A stretch of 64,000 nucleotides of DNA, taken from assembly GCA_025360605.1 (NCBI GenBank), contig JANYBV010000018.1, positions 1 through 64,000 of the forward strand, given 5' to 3'. Origin of the DNA: Alphaproteobacteria bacterium. Its GTDB lineage: Bacteria; Pseudomonadota; Alphaproteobacteria; Rickettsiales; SXRF01. A program made the translations under genes and the position numbers. Shown here one piece after another: positions 9,883-18,724 of the stretch (positions are counted from its first letter, which is position 1; the number at the start of each line of letters is the position of its first letter). The notes under the pieces were generated by a model. It made no database searches, was not told the DNA's origin, and worked only from the letters and a program-made list of their open reading frames with translations.

Positions 9883-10518
9883 GTGGAATCATTTGCACAA
9901 TGGCTGGTTGATTTTGTTCATGAGTTTGGATATTGGGGCATCTTTATCATGGCATTTCTGGAAAGCACATTCGTGCCTATTCCCAGCGAAGTAACTATGG
10001 TGCCTGCAGGTTATCTGGTACATCAGGATAAGATGAGTGCATGGCTCGTACTGTTCAGCTCCATAACAGGGGCGATCGGCGGATCGCTTGCAAATTATTA
10101 TATCGCATTTCATTATGGCCGCCGCTTCCTTTATGCTTACGGTAAATATCTTTTTTTTAATCACGACAAGATGCAAAAACTGGATAAATTTTTTGCATCA
10201 CATGGTGAAATTTCAACACTTACGGGAAGGTTGATTCCCGGTTTAAGGCATGTCATTTCGTTTCCGGCCGGCCTTGCCCATATGGATATCAAAAAATTCT
10301 GCATCTACACCGGTGTTGGGGGTGGACTATGGATGATAACATTGGTATTGGTCGGGTATGTCATTGGTGGTAATAAAGAACTTGTCCGACACACCATGCC
10401 TTATGTTGTGGGTTCGGTCATTTTGGGAGTCGTTGTAATGGTTATGTTGTATGTGAGGCATCACCGCAAAAACGCACCGTTCGTAGCTCCAGCGCTGCAA
10501 GAGGTGAACGATGCCTAA
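9883..10518 (+). CDS. DedA/SNARE-associated family membrane protein
   Basis: A 211-residue DedA-family protein; members are polytopic inner-membrane proteins, some of which flip polyprenyl or phospholipids and depend on proton motive force. Visible hallmarks are Glu27 before FVPIPSE and the GRLIPGLRH...FPAG motif at 115-130, with re-entrant and membrane helices around them. The start is GTG at 9883, preceded by a TGGAG ribosome site. It lies 35 bases after nuoH and overlaps nuoI by 8 bases, so it is embedded in the nuo operon and translationally linked to nuoI. Such placement is not a standard part of nuo. Confidence 0.9.
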   Translation: MESFAQWLVDFVHEFGYWGIFIMAFLESTFVPIPSEVTMVPAGYLVHQDKMSAWLVLFSSITGAIGGSLANYYIAFHYGRRFLYAYGKYLFFNHDKMQKLDKFFASHGEISTLTGRLIPGLRHVISFPAGLAHMDIKKFCIYTGVGGGLWMITLVLVGYVIGGNKELVRHTMPYVVGSVILGVVVMVMLYVRHHRKNAPFVAPALQEVNDA

Positions 10519-11008
10519 GCGTAACAAACTCGACAGGTTTGCCCGATCCTTCCTGCTTTCCGAGTTGGTTGCAGGATTTATACTGACTTTCAAGTACATG
10601 CTGAAAAAGCCAGTCACCATCAATTATCCGTTTGAAAAAGGCCCCTTGTCACCGCGCTTCCGTGGTGAACATGCGCTACGCCGCTATGCCAATGGCGAAG
10701 AGCGTTGCATTGCATGCAAACTGTGCGAAGCTATTTGCCCCGCACAGGCAATCACCATTGAAGCCGAGCAACGCGCCGACGGTTCGCGCCGCACCACGCG
10801 TTATGACATCGATATGACCAAATGTATTTTCTGCGGTTTCTGTCAGGAAGCCTGCCCTGTGGATGCGATTGTCGAAGGGCCGAATTTTGAATATGCCGTG
10901 GAGACACGCGAGGAACTTTTCTACAACAAGGACAAATTGCTTGCGAATGGCGACCGTTGGGAAACCGCGATTGCTGCCAATCTCAAAGCGGATGCGGAAT
11001 ACAGGTAA
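10511..11008 (+). CDS. nuoI: NADH-quinone oxidoreductase subunit I
   Basis: The 23-kDa (TYKY-type) subunit with two [4Fe-4S] clusters, N6a and N6b. The ligand sets are Cys66/69/72/76 ([11 protein letters not shown]) and Cys105/108/111/115 ([11 protein letters not shown]). At 165 residues it is the usual alphaproteobacterial length. Its start overlaps the end of the DedA gene, so it depends on translation of an unrelated upstream gene. Six bases separate it from nuoJ. Confidence 0.97.
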   Translation: MPKRNKLDRFARSFLLSELVAGFILTFKYMLKKPVTINYPFEKGPLSPRFRGEHALRRYANGEERCIACKLCEAICPAQAITIEAEQRADGSRRTTRYDIDMTKCIFCGFCQEACPVDAIVEGPNFEYAVETREELFYNKDKLLANGDRWETAIAANLKADAEYR

Positions 11009-11014
11009 TATATT

Positions 11015-11635
11015 ATGGCTGATCTCATCCCCACGATTATTTTTTATCTCTTTTCTACGATTACCATTGTTTCGGCTGTGAAAGTCATTTCATCGCGCAA
11101 CCCTGTGCATTCGGTGCTGTTCCTGATTCTTGCATTTTTCAGTTCGGCGGGCCTATTTGTGCTGATTGGCGCGGAATATCTCGCCATGACACTGGTGATT
11201 GTCTATGTGGGGGCGGTGGCAGTTTTGTTCCTCTTCGTAGTCATGATGCTGGATATTGATATTGCCCAGTTGCGCTCAGGTTTTCTGAAATACCTGCCTA
11301 TGGGCGTTGCGGTTGCGCTCATCGTATTTTTTGAATTGTTCGTGGCGCTGTATATGTCGGTCAAAGTGCCGTCGGGTCTTGCGGCGTTACGCCAGCCGAT
11401 TCCGGCTGATGATGTCAGCAATACGCAAGCGATTGGGAACGTGCTCTATACCTATTATGTGCTGCCGTTCCAGATGTCGGGTATTATCCTTCTGATTGCG
11501 ATGATCGGTGCTATTGTGCTGACGCTGCGTTCGCGCCGCGGTGTACGCAAACAAAATATTCAAAAACAATTGGCACGTCACCCATCTGACGCTATGAAGG
11601 TGGTCAAGGTCAAATCAGGCGAAGGTATCGGATAA
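11015..11635 (+). CDS. nuoJ: NADH-quinone oxidoreductase subunit J
   Basis: ND6-family membrane subunit near the quinone end of the membrane arm. It has 206 residues with five hydrophobic helices, including the conserved [17 protein letters not shown] segment (the third helix with its pi-bulge region). The basic C-terminal tail is cytoplasmic. The stop overlaps the nuoK start in TAATG. Confidence 0.96.
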   Translation: MADLIPTIIFYLFSTITIVSAVKVISSRNPVHSVLFLILAFFSSAGLFVLIGAEYLAMTLVIVYVGAVAVLFLFVVMMLDIDIAQLRSGFLKYLPMGVAVALIVFFELFVALYMSVKVPSGLAALRQPIPADDVSNTQAIGNVLYTYYVLPFQMSGIILLIAMIGAIVLTLRSRRGVRKQNIQKQLARHPSDAMKVVKVKSGEGIG

Positions 11636-11961
11636 TGAGCCAACATTTTTTTGGTGAGATTGGAATATTCCATTACCTTATTGTGTCGAGCATTTTGTTC
11701 ACGCTGGGCATCTGTGGCATATTCATCAACCGCAAAAATATCATCACCATCCTCATGTCTATTGAGCTGATCTTGCTTGCGGTGAATATCAATTTTGTAG
11801 CGTTTTCGGTAAAGCTTGGCGATTTGAGCGGACAAATTTTTGCGATGTTCGTACTTACTGTGGCGGCTGCTGAGGCAGCTATCGGCCTTGCTATACTTGT
11901 CATCTACTTCCGTAACCGCGGCACGATCGCGGTGGAAGATGTTCATCTGATGAAAGGCTGA
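11635..11961 (+). CDS. nuoK: NADH-quinone oxidoreductase subunit K
   Basis: ND4L-family subunit with three membrane helices. The two buried glutamates needed for proton transfer are present at Glu44 ([11 protein letters not shown]) and Glu80 ([10 protein letters not shown]). The length of 108 residues is close to the usual 100-110. It overlaps nuoJ by one base and lies 3 bases before nuoL. Confidence 0.96.
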   Translation: MSQHFFGEIGIFHYLIVSSILFTLGICGIFINRKNIITILMSIELILLAVNINFVAFSVKLGDLSGQIFAMFVLTVAAAEAAIGLAILVIYFRNRGTIAVEDVHLMKG

Positions 11962-11964
11962 TCC

Positions 11965-13947
11965 GTGAACGTAAGCAGCTTTATCGAACTGATCGTTTTT
12001 TTACCGTTGCTGGCGGCACTGGCGACCGGATTATTCGTGCGTTCCATTTCACCACGCGGTGCCCAGATTCTGACCTGCGGCGGCATGGTAATTTCTGCGG
12101 TATTGTCCGGCATCATGTTTAAAGAATTCGCCGGACTTGCGATGTCGTCGGCCGGATGGCGCGAACTGATCGGCGGAACTGGGCTGATTTACAAAGTGCA
12201 TATCGCGCCGTGGATTATGTCGGGAAACCTCACAGTTGACTGGACGTTGCGTGTGGATGCGCTCACGGCTGTGATGCTGGTGGTGGTGACGTGGGTGTCT
12301 GCGGTGGTTCACATTTATTCGGTGGGCTATATGAGTCATGACCCACATCAGCAGCGTTTCATGGCGTACTTGTCACTCTTTACGTTTTTCATGCTTATGC
12401 TGGTTACCTCCGACAACCTCGTCCAGTTGTTCCTCGGGTGGGAAGGGGTGGGGCTGTGTTCCTATCTGCTCATCGGGTTCTGGTTCACCAAACCAGAGGC
12501 AAACGCTGCAGCGATCAAGGCTTTTCTTGTGAACCGTGTCGGCGATTTTGGATTCTCATTGGGTATATTTGCAATTTTCATGGTGTTTGGCAGTGTGCAT
12601 TTCGATGCGATCTTTGCCGGCATCAATGCCCATGCCGCAGATAATTTTATGTTCCTTGGCTACAAGTTTCATGCCGTCACCCTGATTTGCGTATTGCTGT
12701 TTATTGGCGCAATGGGGAAATCGGCACAATTTGGCCTGCACACATGGTTGCCGGATGCGATGGAAGGCCCAACGCCTGTGTCGGCACTTATTCATGCTGC
12801 GACCATGGTGACGGCGGGTGTGTTTATGGTGGCGCGTTGTTCGCCGTTATTTGAGCGTTCGCAAGAGGCGTTGCAACTGGTCACAATCGTTGGTGGTTTG
12901 ACGGCGTTCTTTGCGGCTACCGTTGGTCTGGTGCAAAATGACATTAAGCGTGTGATCGCCTATTCCACCTGTTCGCAACTGGGCTATATGTTTTTTGCCT
13001 GCGGTGTCGGTGCGTATGCCGCTGCGATGTTCCATCTGATGACCCATGCGTTCTTCAAGGCGCTCTTGTTCCTCAGTGCTGGTTCGGTGATTCATGGCAT
13101 GTCGGGTGAGCAGGATATGCGTAAAATGGGCGGAATCTGGAAGCTCATGCCCACCACTTACGCTTTTATGTGGATTGGCTCGCTTGCGCTTGCCGGTTTG
13201 CCGTTCCTGTCAGGTTACTATTCCAAGGATATTATTTTAGAGGCCGCCTATGCCGCAGGTGAGGGGCCCGCGCGTTATGCCTTCTGGATGGGGATTGCTG
13301 CTGCCTTCATGACCGCGTTTTATTCGTGGCGGTTATTATTCATGACGTTCCATGGCAAGCCGCGTGCCAGCAAGGAAGTGATGAAACATGTACATGAATC
13401 GCCTGCTATTATGCTGCGTCCATTGATGTTTTTAGCACTCGGGGCATTATTTGTAGGCGCGATGGATTATTATGAGTTCGGTTTTGTGGCACCAGGTGCA
13501 GACAAGGATTTCTTTGAAACAACCATTGCCAATTATGCTGTGCTTGAAGAAGCACATCAGGTGCCTGGATGGGTAAAGGAATTACCGCTGCTGGTGGCGT
13601 TGACGGGTATTGGCTTGGCGTGGGTGTTTTATGTGGTGAACACGCAGATCCCAGCAAAAATTGCAGCAGTATTCCCATGGTCTTATAAATTCTTGCTCAA
13701 TAAATGGTATGTTGATGAACTATATGAATGGCTCTTTGTGCGCCGCGCCAAGCAATTGGGTATGTACTTATGGAAATTCTGGGATGAAAAAATAATTGAT
13801 GGGTTTGGCCCTAACGGCGCTGCGCTTGTGACGCATCTTTCTGCCGGACGTGTCAGCCGCCTGCAAACAGGTTTTGTATATCACTATGCCTTCGCCATGA
13901 TGATCGGTTTTATGATCATTGTTGGCTGGGTGGTGTTTGGAGTGTGA
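11965..13947 (+). CDS. nuoL: NADH-quinone oxidoreductase subunit L
   Basis: ND5-family, the distal proton-pumping antiporter-like subunit with the long lateral helix. It has 660 residues and many membrane helices. Conserved stretches include the WEGVGLCSYLLIGFW and HTWLPDAMEGPTPVSALIHA motifs and the C-terminal extension expected for the lateral helix. The start codon is GTG at 11965, three bases after nuoK. One base separates its stop from the nuoM start. Confidence 0.96.
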   Translation: MNVSSFIELIVFLPLLAALATGLFVRSISPRGAQILTCGGMVISAVLSGIMFKEFAGLAMSSAGWRELIGGTGLIYKVHIAPWIMSGNLTVDWTLRVDALTAVMLVVVTWVSAVVHIYSVGYMSHDPHQQRFMAYLSLFTFFMLMLVTSDNLVQLFLGWEGVGLCSYLLIGFWFTKPEANAAAIKAFLVNRVGDFGFSLGIFAIFMVFGSVHFDAIFAGINAHAADNFMFLGYKFHAVTLICVLLFIGAMGKSAQFGLHTWLPDAMEGPTPVSALIHAATMVTAGVFMVARCSPLFERSQEALQLVTIVGGLTAFFAATVGLVQNDIKRVIAYSTCSQLGYMFFACGVGAYAAAMFHLMTHAFFKALLFLSAGSVIHGMSGEQDMRKMGGIWKLMPTTYAFMWIGSLALAGLPFLSGYYSKDIILEAAYAAGEGPARYAFWMGIAAAFMTAFYSWRLLFMTFHGKPRASKEVMKHVHESPAIMLRPLMFLALGALFVGAMDYYEFGFVAPGADKDFFETTIANYAVLEEAHQVPGWVKELPLLVALTGIGLAWVFYVVNTQIPAKIAAVFPWSYKFLLNKWYVDELYEWLFVRRAKQLGMYLWKFWDEKIIDGFGPNGAALVTHLSAGRVSRLQTGFVYHYAFAMMIGFMIIVGWVVFGV

Positions 13948-13948
13948 T

Positions 13949-15448
13949 ATGCTGACGTATCTAATGCTTCTTCCGTTGCTTGGTGCTCTCCTGATTCTTG
14001 GCGTAGTCCGTGGGGATGACCAGCGCGCTGCGTCCGAGGCGCGCCTGATAGCGCTGTTCACCACGGTTGCAACTTTCTTTGGTTCTCTGTTCGCTTGGAT
14101 CGGTTTTGACAACAGCAAGGCGGATTTCCAGTTTGTTGAAAAATACGACTGGTTCTCGAGCCTGAATATCTCCTACCATGTTGGTATCGACGGCATCTCC
14201 TTGTTCATGTTGTTGCTCACTACCTTCCTTATGCCGATCTGTATTTTATGCAGTTGGGAATCGGTGACCAAGCGCGTACGTGCGTTCATGGTAAATTTTC
14301 TCTTGCTGGAAGTAATGGTGATCGGGGTGTTTATTTCCCTCGACGTGATCATGTTCTACACTTTCTTCGAAGGCATGCTGATTCCGATGTATCTGATTAT
14401 CGGTATTTGGGGCGGCAACCGCCGCATTTATGCCGCGTTTAAATTCTTCCTCTATACTTTTGCCGGATCGGTATTGTTTCTGGTGGCGATTCTCTATCTC
14501 TACAACGTGTTTGGTACAACCAGCATCCCTGAACTGATTAAACAGGCTCCGCAACTCTCGCCGCATGTGCAGCACCTTTTGTGGCTGGCGATGTTTGCAT
14601 CGTTCGCGGTGAAAGTGCCGATGTGGCCGGTGCATACATGGTTGCCAGATGCGCACGTACAGGCTCCTACGGCCGGTTCGGTGATTCTGGCGGGTATATT
14701 GCTAAAAATGGGGGCGTATGGGTTCCTGAGGTTTTCGCTGCCGATGCTTCCGGTGGCTTCGCATGATTTCGCCCCACTGATATTTACCCTAAGTATCGTT
14801 GCCGTCATCTATACCTCGCTGGTTGCGTTAGTGCAGCAGGACATGAAAAAACTGATCGCCTATTCCTCGGTGGCGCATATGGGGTTTGTCACTATCGGTA
14901 TTTTTGCTTTCAATATGCAGGGTATCGAAGGTGCCATCGTCCAGATGATCAGCCACGGCCTTGTCTCCGGTGCGTTGTTCCTTTGCGTAGGGGTGGTGTA
15001 TGACCGCCTGCACACGCGCGAAATTTCCAGCTATGGCGGCGTGGTGACCGTGATGCCGAAATATGCTGCTATTTTCATGTTCTTTACCATGGCCTCGGTC
15101 GGGTTGCCGTCAACGTCCGGCTTTGTCGGCGAGTTTTTGGTGCTGGTCGGAATTTTTCAGGCCAATAGCACCGTTGCCTTCCTTGCCACTACCGGAGTGG
15201 TGCTCGGTGCTGCCTACATGCTCTGGTTATACCGCCGTGTGGTGTTTGGCAGCGTGACCAATCCGGAAGTATCCACGATGAAAGAGCTGAGCGGACGCGA
15301 AATGGTGCTTTTTGTGCCTATTATTCTGCTGGTGATATGGCTTGGGATATATCCGAAAGCCTACATGGCGGCTATGGAGCCTTCCGTTGCGCAGCTGATC
15401 AAACAGGTGTCGCTCAATACAGATGATACAGGGATAGATAAGAAATGA
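13949..15448 (+). CDS. nuoM: NADH-quinone oxidoreductase subunit M
   Basis: ND4-family proton-pumping subunit. From ATG 13949 it has 499 residues. The FFEGMLIPMYLIIGIWG and HTWLPDAHVQAPTAGSVILA segments are family hallmarks. A longer reading from 13919 would run into nuoL; I use 13949 because it lies just after the nuoL stop and yields the canonical hydrophobic start MLTYLMLLPLLGALL. The stop overlaps nuoN by 4 bases. Confidence 0.95.
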   Translation: MLTYLMLLPLLGALLILGVVRGDDQRAASEARLIALFTTVATFFGSLFAWIGFDNSKADFQFVEKYDWFSSLNISYHVGIDGISLFMLLLTTFLMPICILCSWESVTKRVRAFMVNFLLLEVMVIGVFISLDVIMFYTFFEGMLIPMYLIIGIWGGNRRIYAAFKFFLYTFAGSVLFLVAILYLYNVFGTTSIPELIKQAPQLSPHVQHLLWLAMFASFAVKVPMWPVHTWLPDAHVQAPTAGSVILAGILLKMGAYGFLRFSLPMLPVASHDFAPLIFTLSIVAVIYTSLVALVQQDMKKLIAYSSVAHMGFVTIGIFAFNMQGIEGAIVQMISHGLVSGALFLCVGVVYDRLHTREISSYGGVVTVMPKYAAIFMFFTMASVGLPSTSGFVGEFLVLVGIFQANSTVAFLATTGVVLGAAYMLWLYRRVVFGSVTNPEVSTMKELSGREMVLFVPIILLVIWLGIYPKAYMAAMEPSVAQLIKQVSLNTDDTGIDKK

Positions 15449-16926
15449 CCGCCGTTGCAACCATAACCTCAATGCTGGGTGATATCAGGCTTTCGCACTT
15501 TTCTGTGCTGAGGCCGGAGTTGTATTTATGCGGATGGTCGTTGTTCCTTCTGATCTACGGCGTATACCGTATCCGCCGTCACTCCGATAACTTCCTTATT
15601 TTCTCCGGCATTCTCGTGCTGATGATTACCGCATTGCTGGTCACTGGCAGCTACGGGCCAAGGATTATCGTGATGAACGGTATGTTTATCGCCGACCGTT
15701 TTTCTTCCATGGTCAAGTGTATGCTGATGGTGGCGAGTTCTATGGTGTTGCTGCTGGCTTCCAGCTGGCTGCGTGAGGAAAATGGCAGGCCGTTTGAGTT
15801 CGTCATTTTACTGCTATTTTCGACGCTAGGGATGATGTTCATGGTTTCGGCCAATGACCTGCTCACCATGTATATGTCGCTGGAAATGTCGAGCCTCGGG
15901 CTGTATGTGCTGGCGGCGTTCATGCGCGATCACGCCAAATCAAGTGAAGCAGGGCTTAAGTATTTTGTACTCGGTGCGCTGTCGTCAGGCATGATGCTGT
16001 TTGGCATGTCTTTGGTATACGGCTTTACCGGAACCACCAGCTTTGACGGGCTTGCCAAGCTGTTTGCCCTGCACGGCATGGTATCCAAAGGTGTTATTGT
16101 TGGCATGATTCTGGTGATTGTCGGTTTGTGCTTCAAAATTTCTGCCGTTCCGTTTCATATGTGGACCCCTGACGTATATGAAGGCGCACCTACGCCCGTC
16201 ACCGCGTTCTTTGCCACGGCTCCGAAGATTGCCGCTTTAGCTTTATTTGCGCGTGTCATGTTGCAGCCATTTGGCGAGCTGGTAGGGCAATGGGCGCAGA
16301 TTTTAGTATTCGTATCGATTGCAACCATGGTGGTTGGTTCGCTGGCGGCAATTATGCAAACTAACATCAAACGCCTGTTGGCGTATAGCTCGATTGGCCA
16401 TGCCGGTTTTATGCTGGTGGGTATTGCTTCCGGTAGTTCAGCGGGTGTGCAGGCGGTGCTGGTTTATCTGGCGCTGTATATTTTCATGAGCTTGGGAATG
16501 TTCGGTTGCGTACTGATGATGCGCCGCGACGGGCATTATGTTGAAAACCTCAAAGACCTTGCCGGTCTTGGCCGCACCCAACCGCTGATGGCAATGGTGA
16601 TCAGCCTGTTCATGTTCTCGATGGCGGGCATTCCGCCGCTGGCTGGCTTCTTCGGTAAAATGTATATCGTAATCGCGGCGATCAGCGCGGGGCTGACGTG
16701 GCTTGCGGTGATTGCGGTGTTGATGAGTGTCATCAGCGGCTATTATTACATCAAAGTCGTAAAGATCATGTATTTTGATGAGCCCTCACATCCGTTTGAC
16801 CATTATTCACCGTATCTGGTTCGCACCGGTATCGGCATCAGTGCGTTTGTGACGCTGTTATTCTTCCTCTATCCCAGCCCCCTGATTCTTGAAGCCAAGG
16901 CTGCGGCGGAGGCGCTTTTACAATAA
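15445..16926 (+). CDS. nuoN: NADH-quinone oxidoreductase subunit N
   Basis: ND2-family proton-pumping subunit, last of the 14 nuo genes. The 493 residues carry the antiporter-like core with SLEMSSLGLYVLAAFMR and PFHMWTPDVYEGAPTPVTAF. It begins in an ATGA overlap with nuoM and ends one base before birA, so the biotin ligase gene very likely shares the nuo transcript. Confidence 0.96.
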   Translation: MTAVATITSMLGDIRLSHFSVLRPELYLCGWSLFLLIYGVYRIRRHSDNFLIFSGILVLMITALLVTGSYGPRIIVMNGMFIADRFSSMVKCMLMVASSMVLLLASSWLREENGRPFEFVILLLFSTLGMMFMVSANDLLTMYMSLEMSSLGLYVLAAFMRDHAKSSEAGLKYFVLGALSSGMMLFGMSLVYGFTGTTSFDGLAKLFALHGMVSKGVIVGMILVIVGLCFKISAVPFHMWTPDVYEGAPTPVTAFFATAPKIAALALFARVMLQPFGELVGQWAQILVFVSIATMVVGSLAAIMQTNIKRLLAYSSIGHAGFMLVGIASGSSAGVQAVLVYLALYIFMSLGMFGCVLMMRRDGHYVENLKDLAGLGRTQPLMAMVISLFMFSMAGIPPLAGFFGKMYIVIAAISAGLTWLAVIAVLMSVISGYYYIKVVKIMYFDEPSHPFDHYSPYLVRTGIGISAFVTLLFFLYPSPLILEAKAAAEALLQ

Positions 16927-16927
16927 T

Positions 16928-17713
16928 ATGAGTGCAGCAAAACCCAAGCATCCCACCAACCTGCTGAACGATTATCACCTGCTGTCTTTTGACTCGCTGG
17001 ATTCCACCAACGAGGAAGCCAAACGCCTTGCCAAGGGCGGCGGCTGCCACGGTGCGGTTATCTGGGCCAAGCACCAGAGCGAAGGTAAAGGGCGCATGGG
17101 GCGTGCATGGGTTTCATCCGACGGCAATTTGTTTGTGTCAGTGTTGCTGCAGCCGGAAAAGCCGGTGGCCGACTTAAGCCAGTTGTCGTTTGTGGCGGCA
17201 GTGGCGGTGCTGGAATCGCTGGAATCGCTGTTGCCGCAGGGTAACCGCCTGCAATGCAAATGGCCGAACGATGTGTTGCTGAATGACCGCAAACTCGGCG
17301 GCATCCTTCTGGAATCGTTCCAGACACCTGAGAATAAAAAACCGTGGGTGGTGGTGGGCGTTGGCATCAATGTCGACAGCTTTCCGCCGCGCACCGAATT
17401 CCCCGCTACCTGCCTGAAAGATGCGGGCGTGGAGCTGGTGAGTGCAAAAATTATTCTCTCGCGCTTCATCCACCATTTCATTGAATCGTACAATCTCTGG
17501 AACACCAAGGGGTTTGCACCGGTGCGCAAGAAATGGGTTGCTGCGGCGTGGGGTATGGAACAGCGCCTGTGTGCGCGCTTGCCGGATTCCAGCGTTGAGG
17601 GAATTTGTCAGGGTATCGATGCCAACGGCAGTTTGTTGCTGAAGCTGGATAACGGTAAAAAACATCAGGTGCATGCGGGGGATGTGTTTCCCGTAGAGGC
17701 CATACAGGCATAG
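16928..17713 (+). CDS. birA: Biotin--[acetyl-CoA-carboxylase] ligase, class I
   Basis: Attaches biotin to the carrier domain of acetyl-CoA carboxylase via biotinyl-AMP. At 261 residues it holds only the catalytic and C-terminal SH3-like domains, so it lacks the DNA-binding helix-turn-helix of E. coli BirA and should not act as a repressor. The SFDSLDSTNEEAKRLA start, the biotinyl-AMP loop GKGRMGRAW and the KWPNDVLLNDRKLGGIL motif are clear. The ATG at 16928 is chosen over 16889, which would run into nuoN. It is placed between nuoN and coaX, a common alphaproteobacterial order. Confidence 0.93.
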   Translation: MSAAKPKHPTNLLNDYHLLSFDSLDSTNEEAKRLAKGGGCHGAVIWAKHQSEGKGRMGRAWVSSDGNLFVSVLLQPEKPVADLSQLSFVAAVAVLESLESLLPQGNRLQCKWPNDVLLNDRKLGGILLESFQTPENKKPWVVVGVGINVDSFPPRTEFPATCLKDAGVELVSAKIILSRFIHHFIESYNLWNTKGFAPVRKKWVAAAWGMEQRLCARLPDSSVEGICQGIDANGSLLLKLDNGKKHQVHAGDVFPVEAIQA

Positions 17714-17723
17714 GGTTTTTTTT

Positions 17724-18500
17724 ATGCTCTTAGCAATTGATGCCGGAAATACCAATGTCGTTTTCGCCGTATTTGATGGCGAAACGCTGGTGGATCAGTG
17801 GCGCATTTCCACCGACCCGCGCCGCACTTCGGATGAATACGGCGTGTGGCTGACGCAGGTGTTGGAACATGCCGGCATTGCACCCGAAAAAATTAAACAT
17901 GCGGTGCTTGCATCGGTAGTGCCACAGGCGATATTCGATTTACGCCAGCTAGCGAAGCGTTATTTTCATACCGAATTGCTGGTGATCGGTGATCCGCGTC
18001 TTAAGCTCAATATCGGCGTGGGCGTGTTGATTGATAATCCGTCGGAAGTAGGGGCTGACCGCCTTGTCAATGCCGTGGCAGCGTGGAAGCGCTATAAACA
18101 GGCGCTGATCGTCGTTGATTTTGGTACGGCTACGACCTTTGATGTCGTCAGCAGCGAAGGCAATTACATTGGCGGGGTGATTGCTCCGGGTGTAAATTTG
18201 TCGCTGGATGCCTTGCAGAAAGCAGCGGCAAAACTACCTACTGTTGCCATCCAAAAGCCGGTGAAAGCCATCGGCACGAACACTATTGGGGCAATGCAGT
18301 CAGGTATTTATTACGGCTATGTTGGGTTGATTGAGGGCATCACCGGAAAGATCAAGGCGGAGTACGGCAAGCCGATGAAAGTAATCGCAACCGGAGGACT
18401 TGCTTCACTTTATGCCAAGGCAACGCCGGTGATCGAGCATCTGGAACCTGACCTGACCATTTTCGGCCTGCGTGATATTTTTACTGAACATCACGCCTAA
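17724..18500 (+). CDS. coaX: Type III pantothenate kinase
   Basis: Catalyses the first step of coenzyme A synthesis, phosphorylating pantothenate. The CoaX type is an ASKHA-fold kinase: the phosphate-binding DAGNTNVVF motif is at 6-14, GADRLVNA lies mid-protein, and DFGTATTFDV is the second phosphate motif. The 258 residues are normal. It lies 10 bases after birA. No coaA-type kinase is present in the window. Confidence 0.95.
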   Translation: MLLAIDAGNTNVVFAVFDGETLVDQWRISTDPRRTSDEYGVWLTQVLEHAGIAPEKIKHAVLASVVPQAIFDLRQLAKRYFHTELLVIGDPRLKLNIGVGVLIDNPSEVGADRLVNAVAAWKRYKQALIVVDFGTATTFDVVSSEGNYIGGVIAPGVNLSLDALQKAAAKLPTVAIQKPVKAIGTNTIGAMQSGIYYGYVGLIEGITGKIKAEYGKPMKVIATGGLASLYAKATPVIEHLEPDLTIFGLRDIFTEHHA

Positions 18501-18724
18501 GTCCTTGTTAGCTATAATCTTGCTTCACAGGACGGGCTTGGAGTGGTTGTTTAGCAGATCAAGCATTTTTGCCTTGTTATCCATAGTTTCTGGCTCATTC
18601 CTGCTTGCATCTTTCATGCAATTAGCCCTATGATGTCGCCAATTATTAACAAATATTAAAATGACACAACCTGTCGCAAAATAATCAATTTTTTATCAAC
18701 TTATTTCGTGAGCATCCCCACCCT
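18501..18724. other. Intergenic region before RNase J gene
   Basis: A 224-base A+T-rich region with no convincing coding frame. A TATAAT-like hexamer is present at 18513-18518 without a matching -35 box. The region between 18640 and 18720 is very A+T-rich and is the likely promoter zone for the RNase J gene. No clear terminator hairpin for coaX was seen. Confidence 0.4.
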
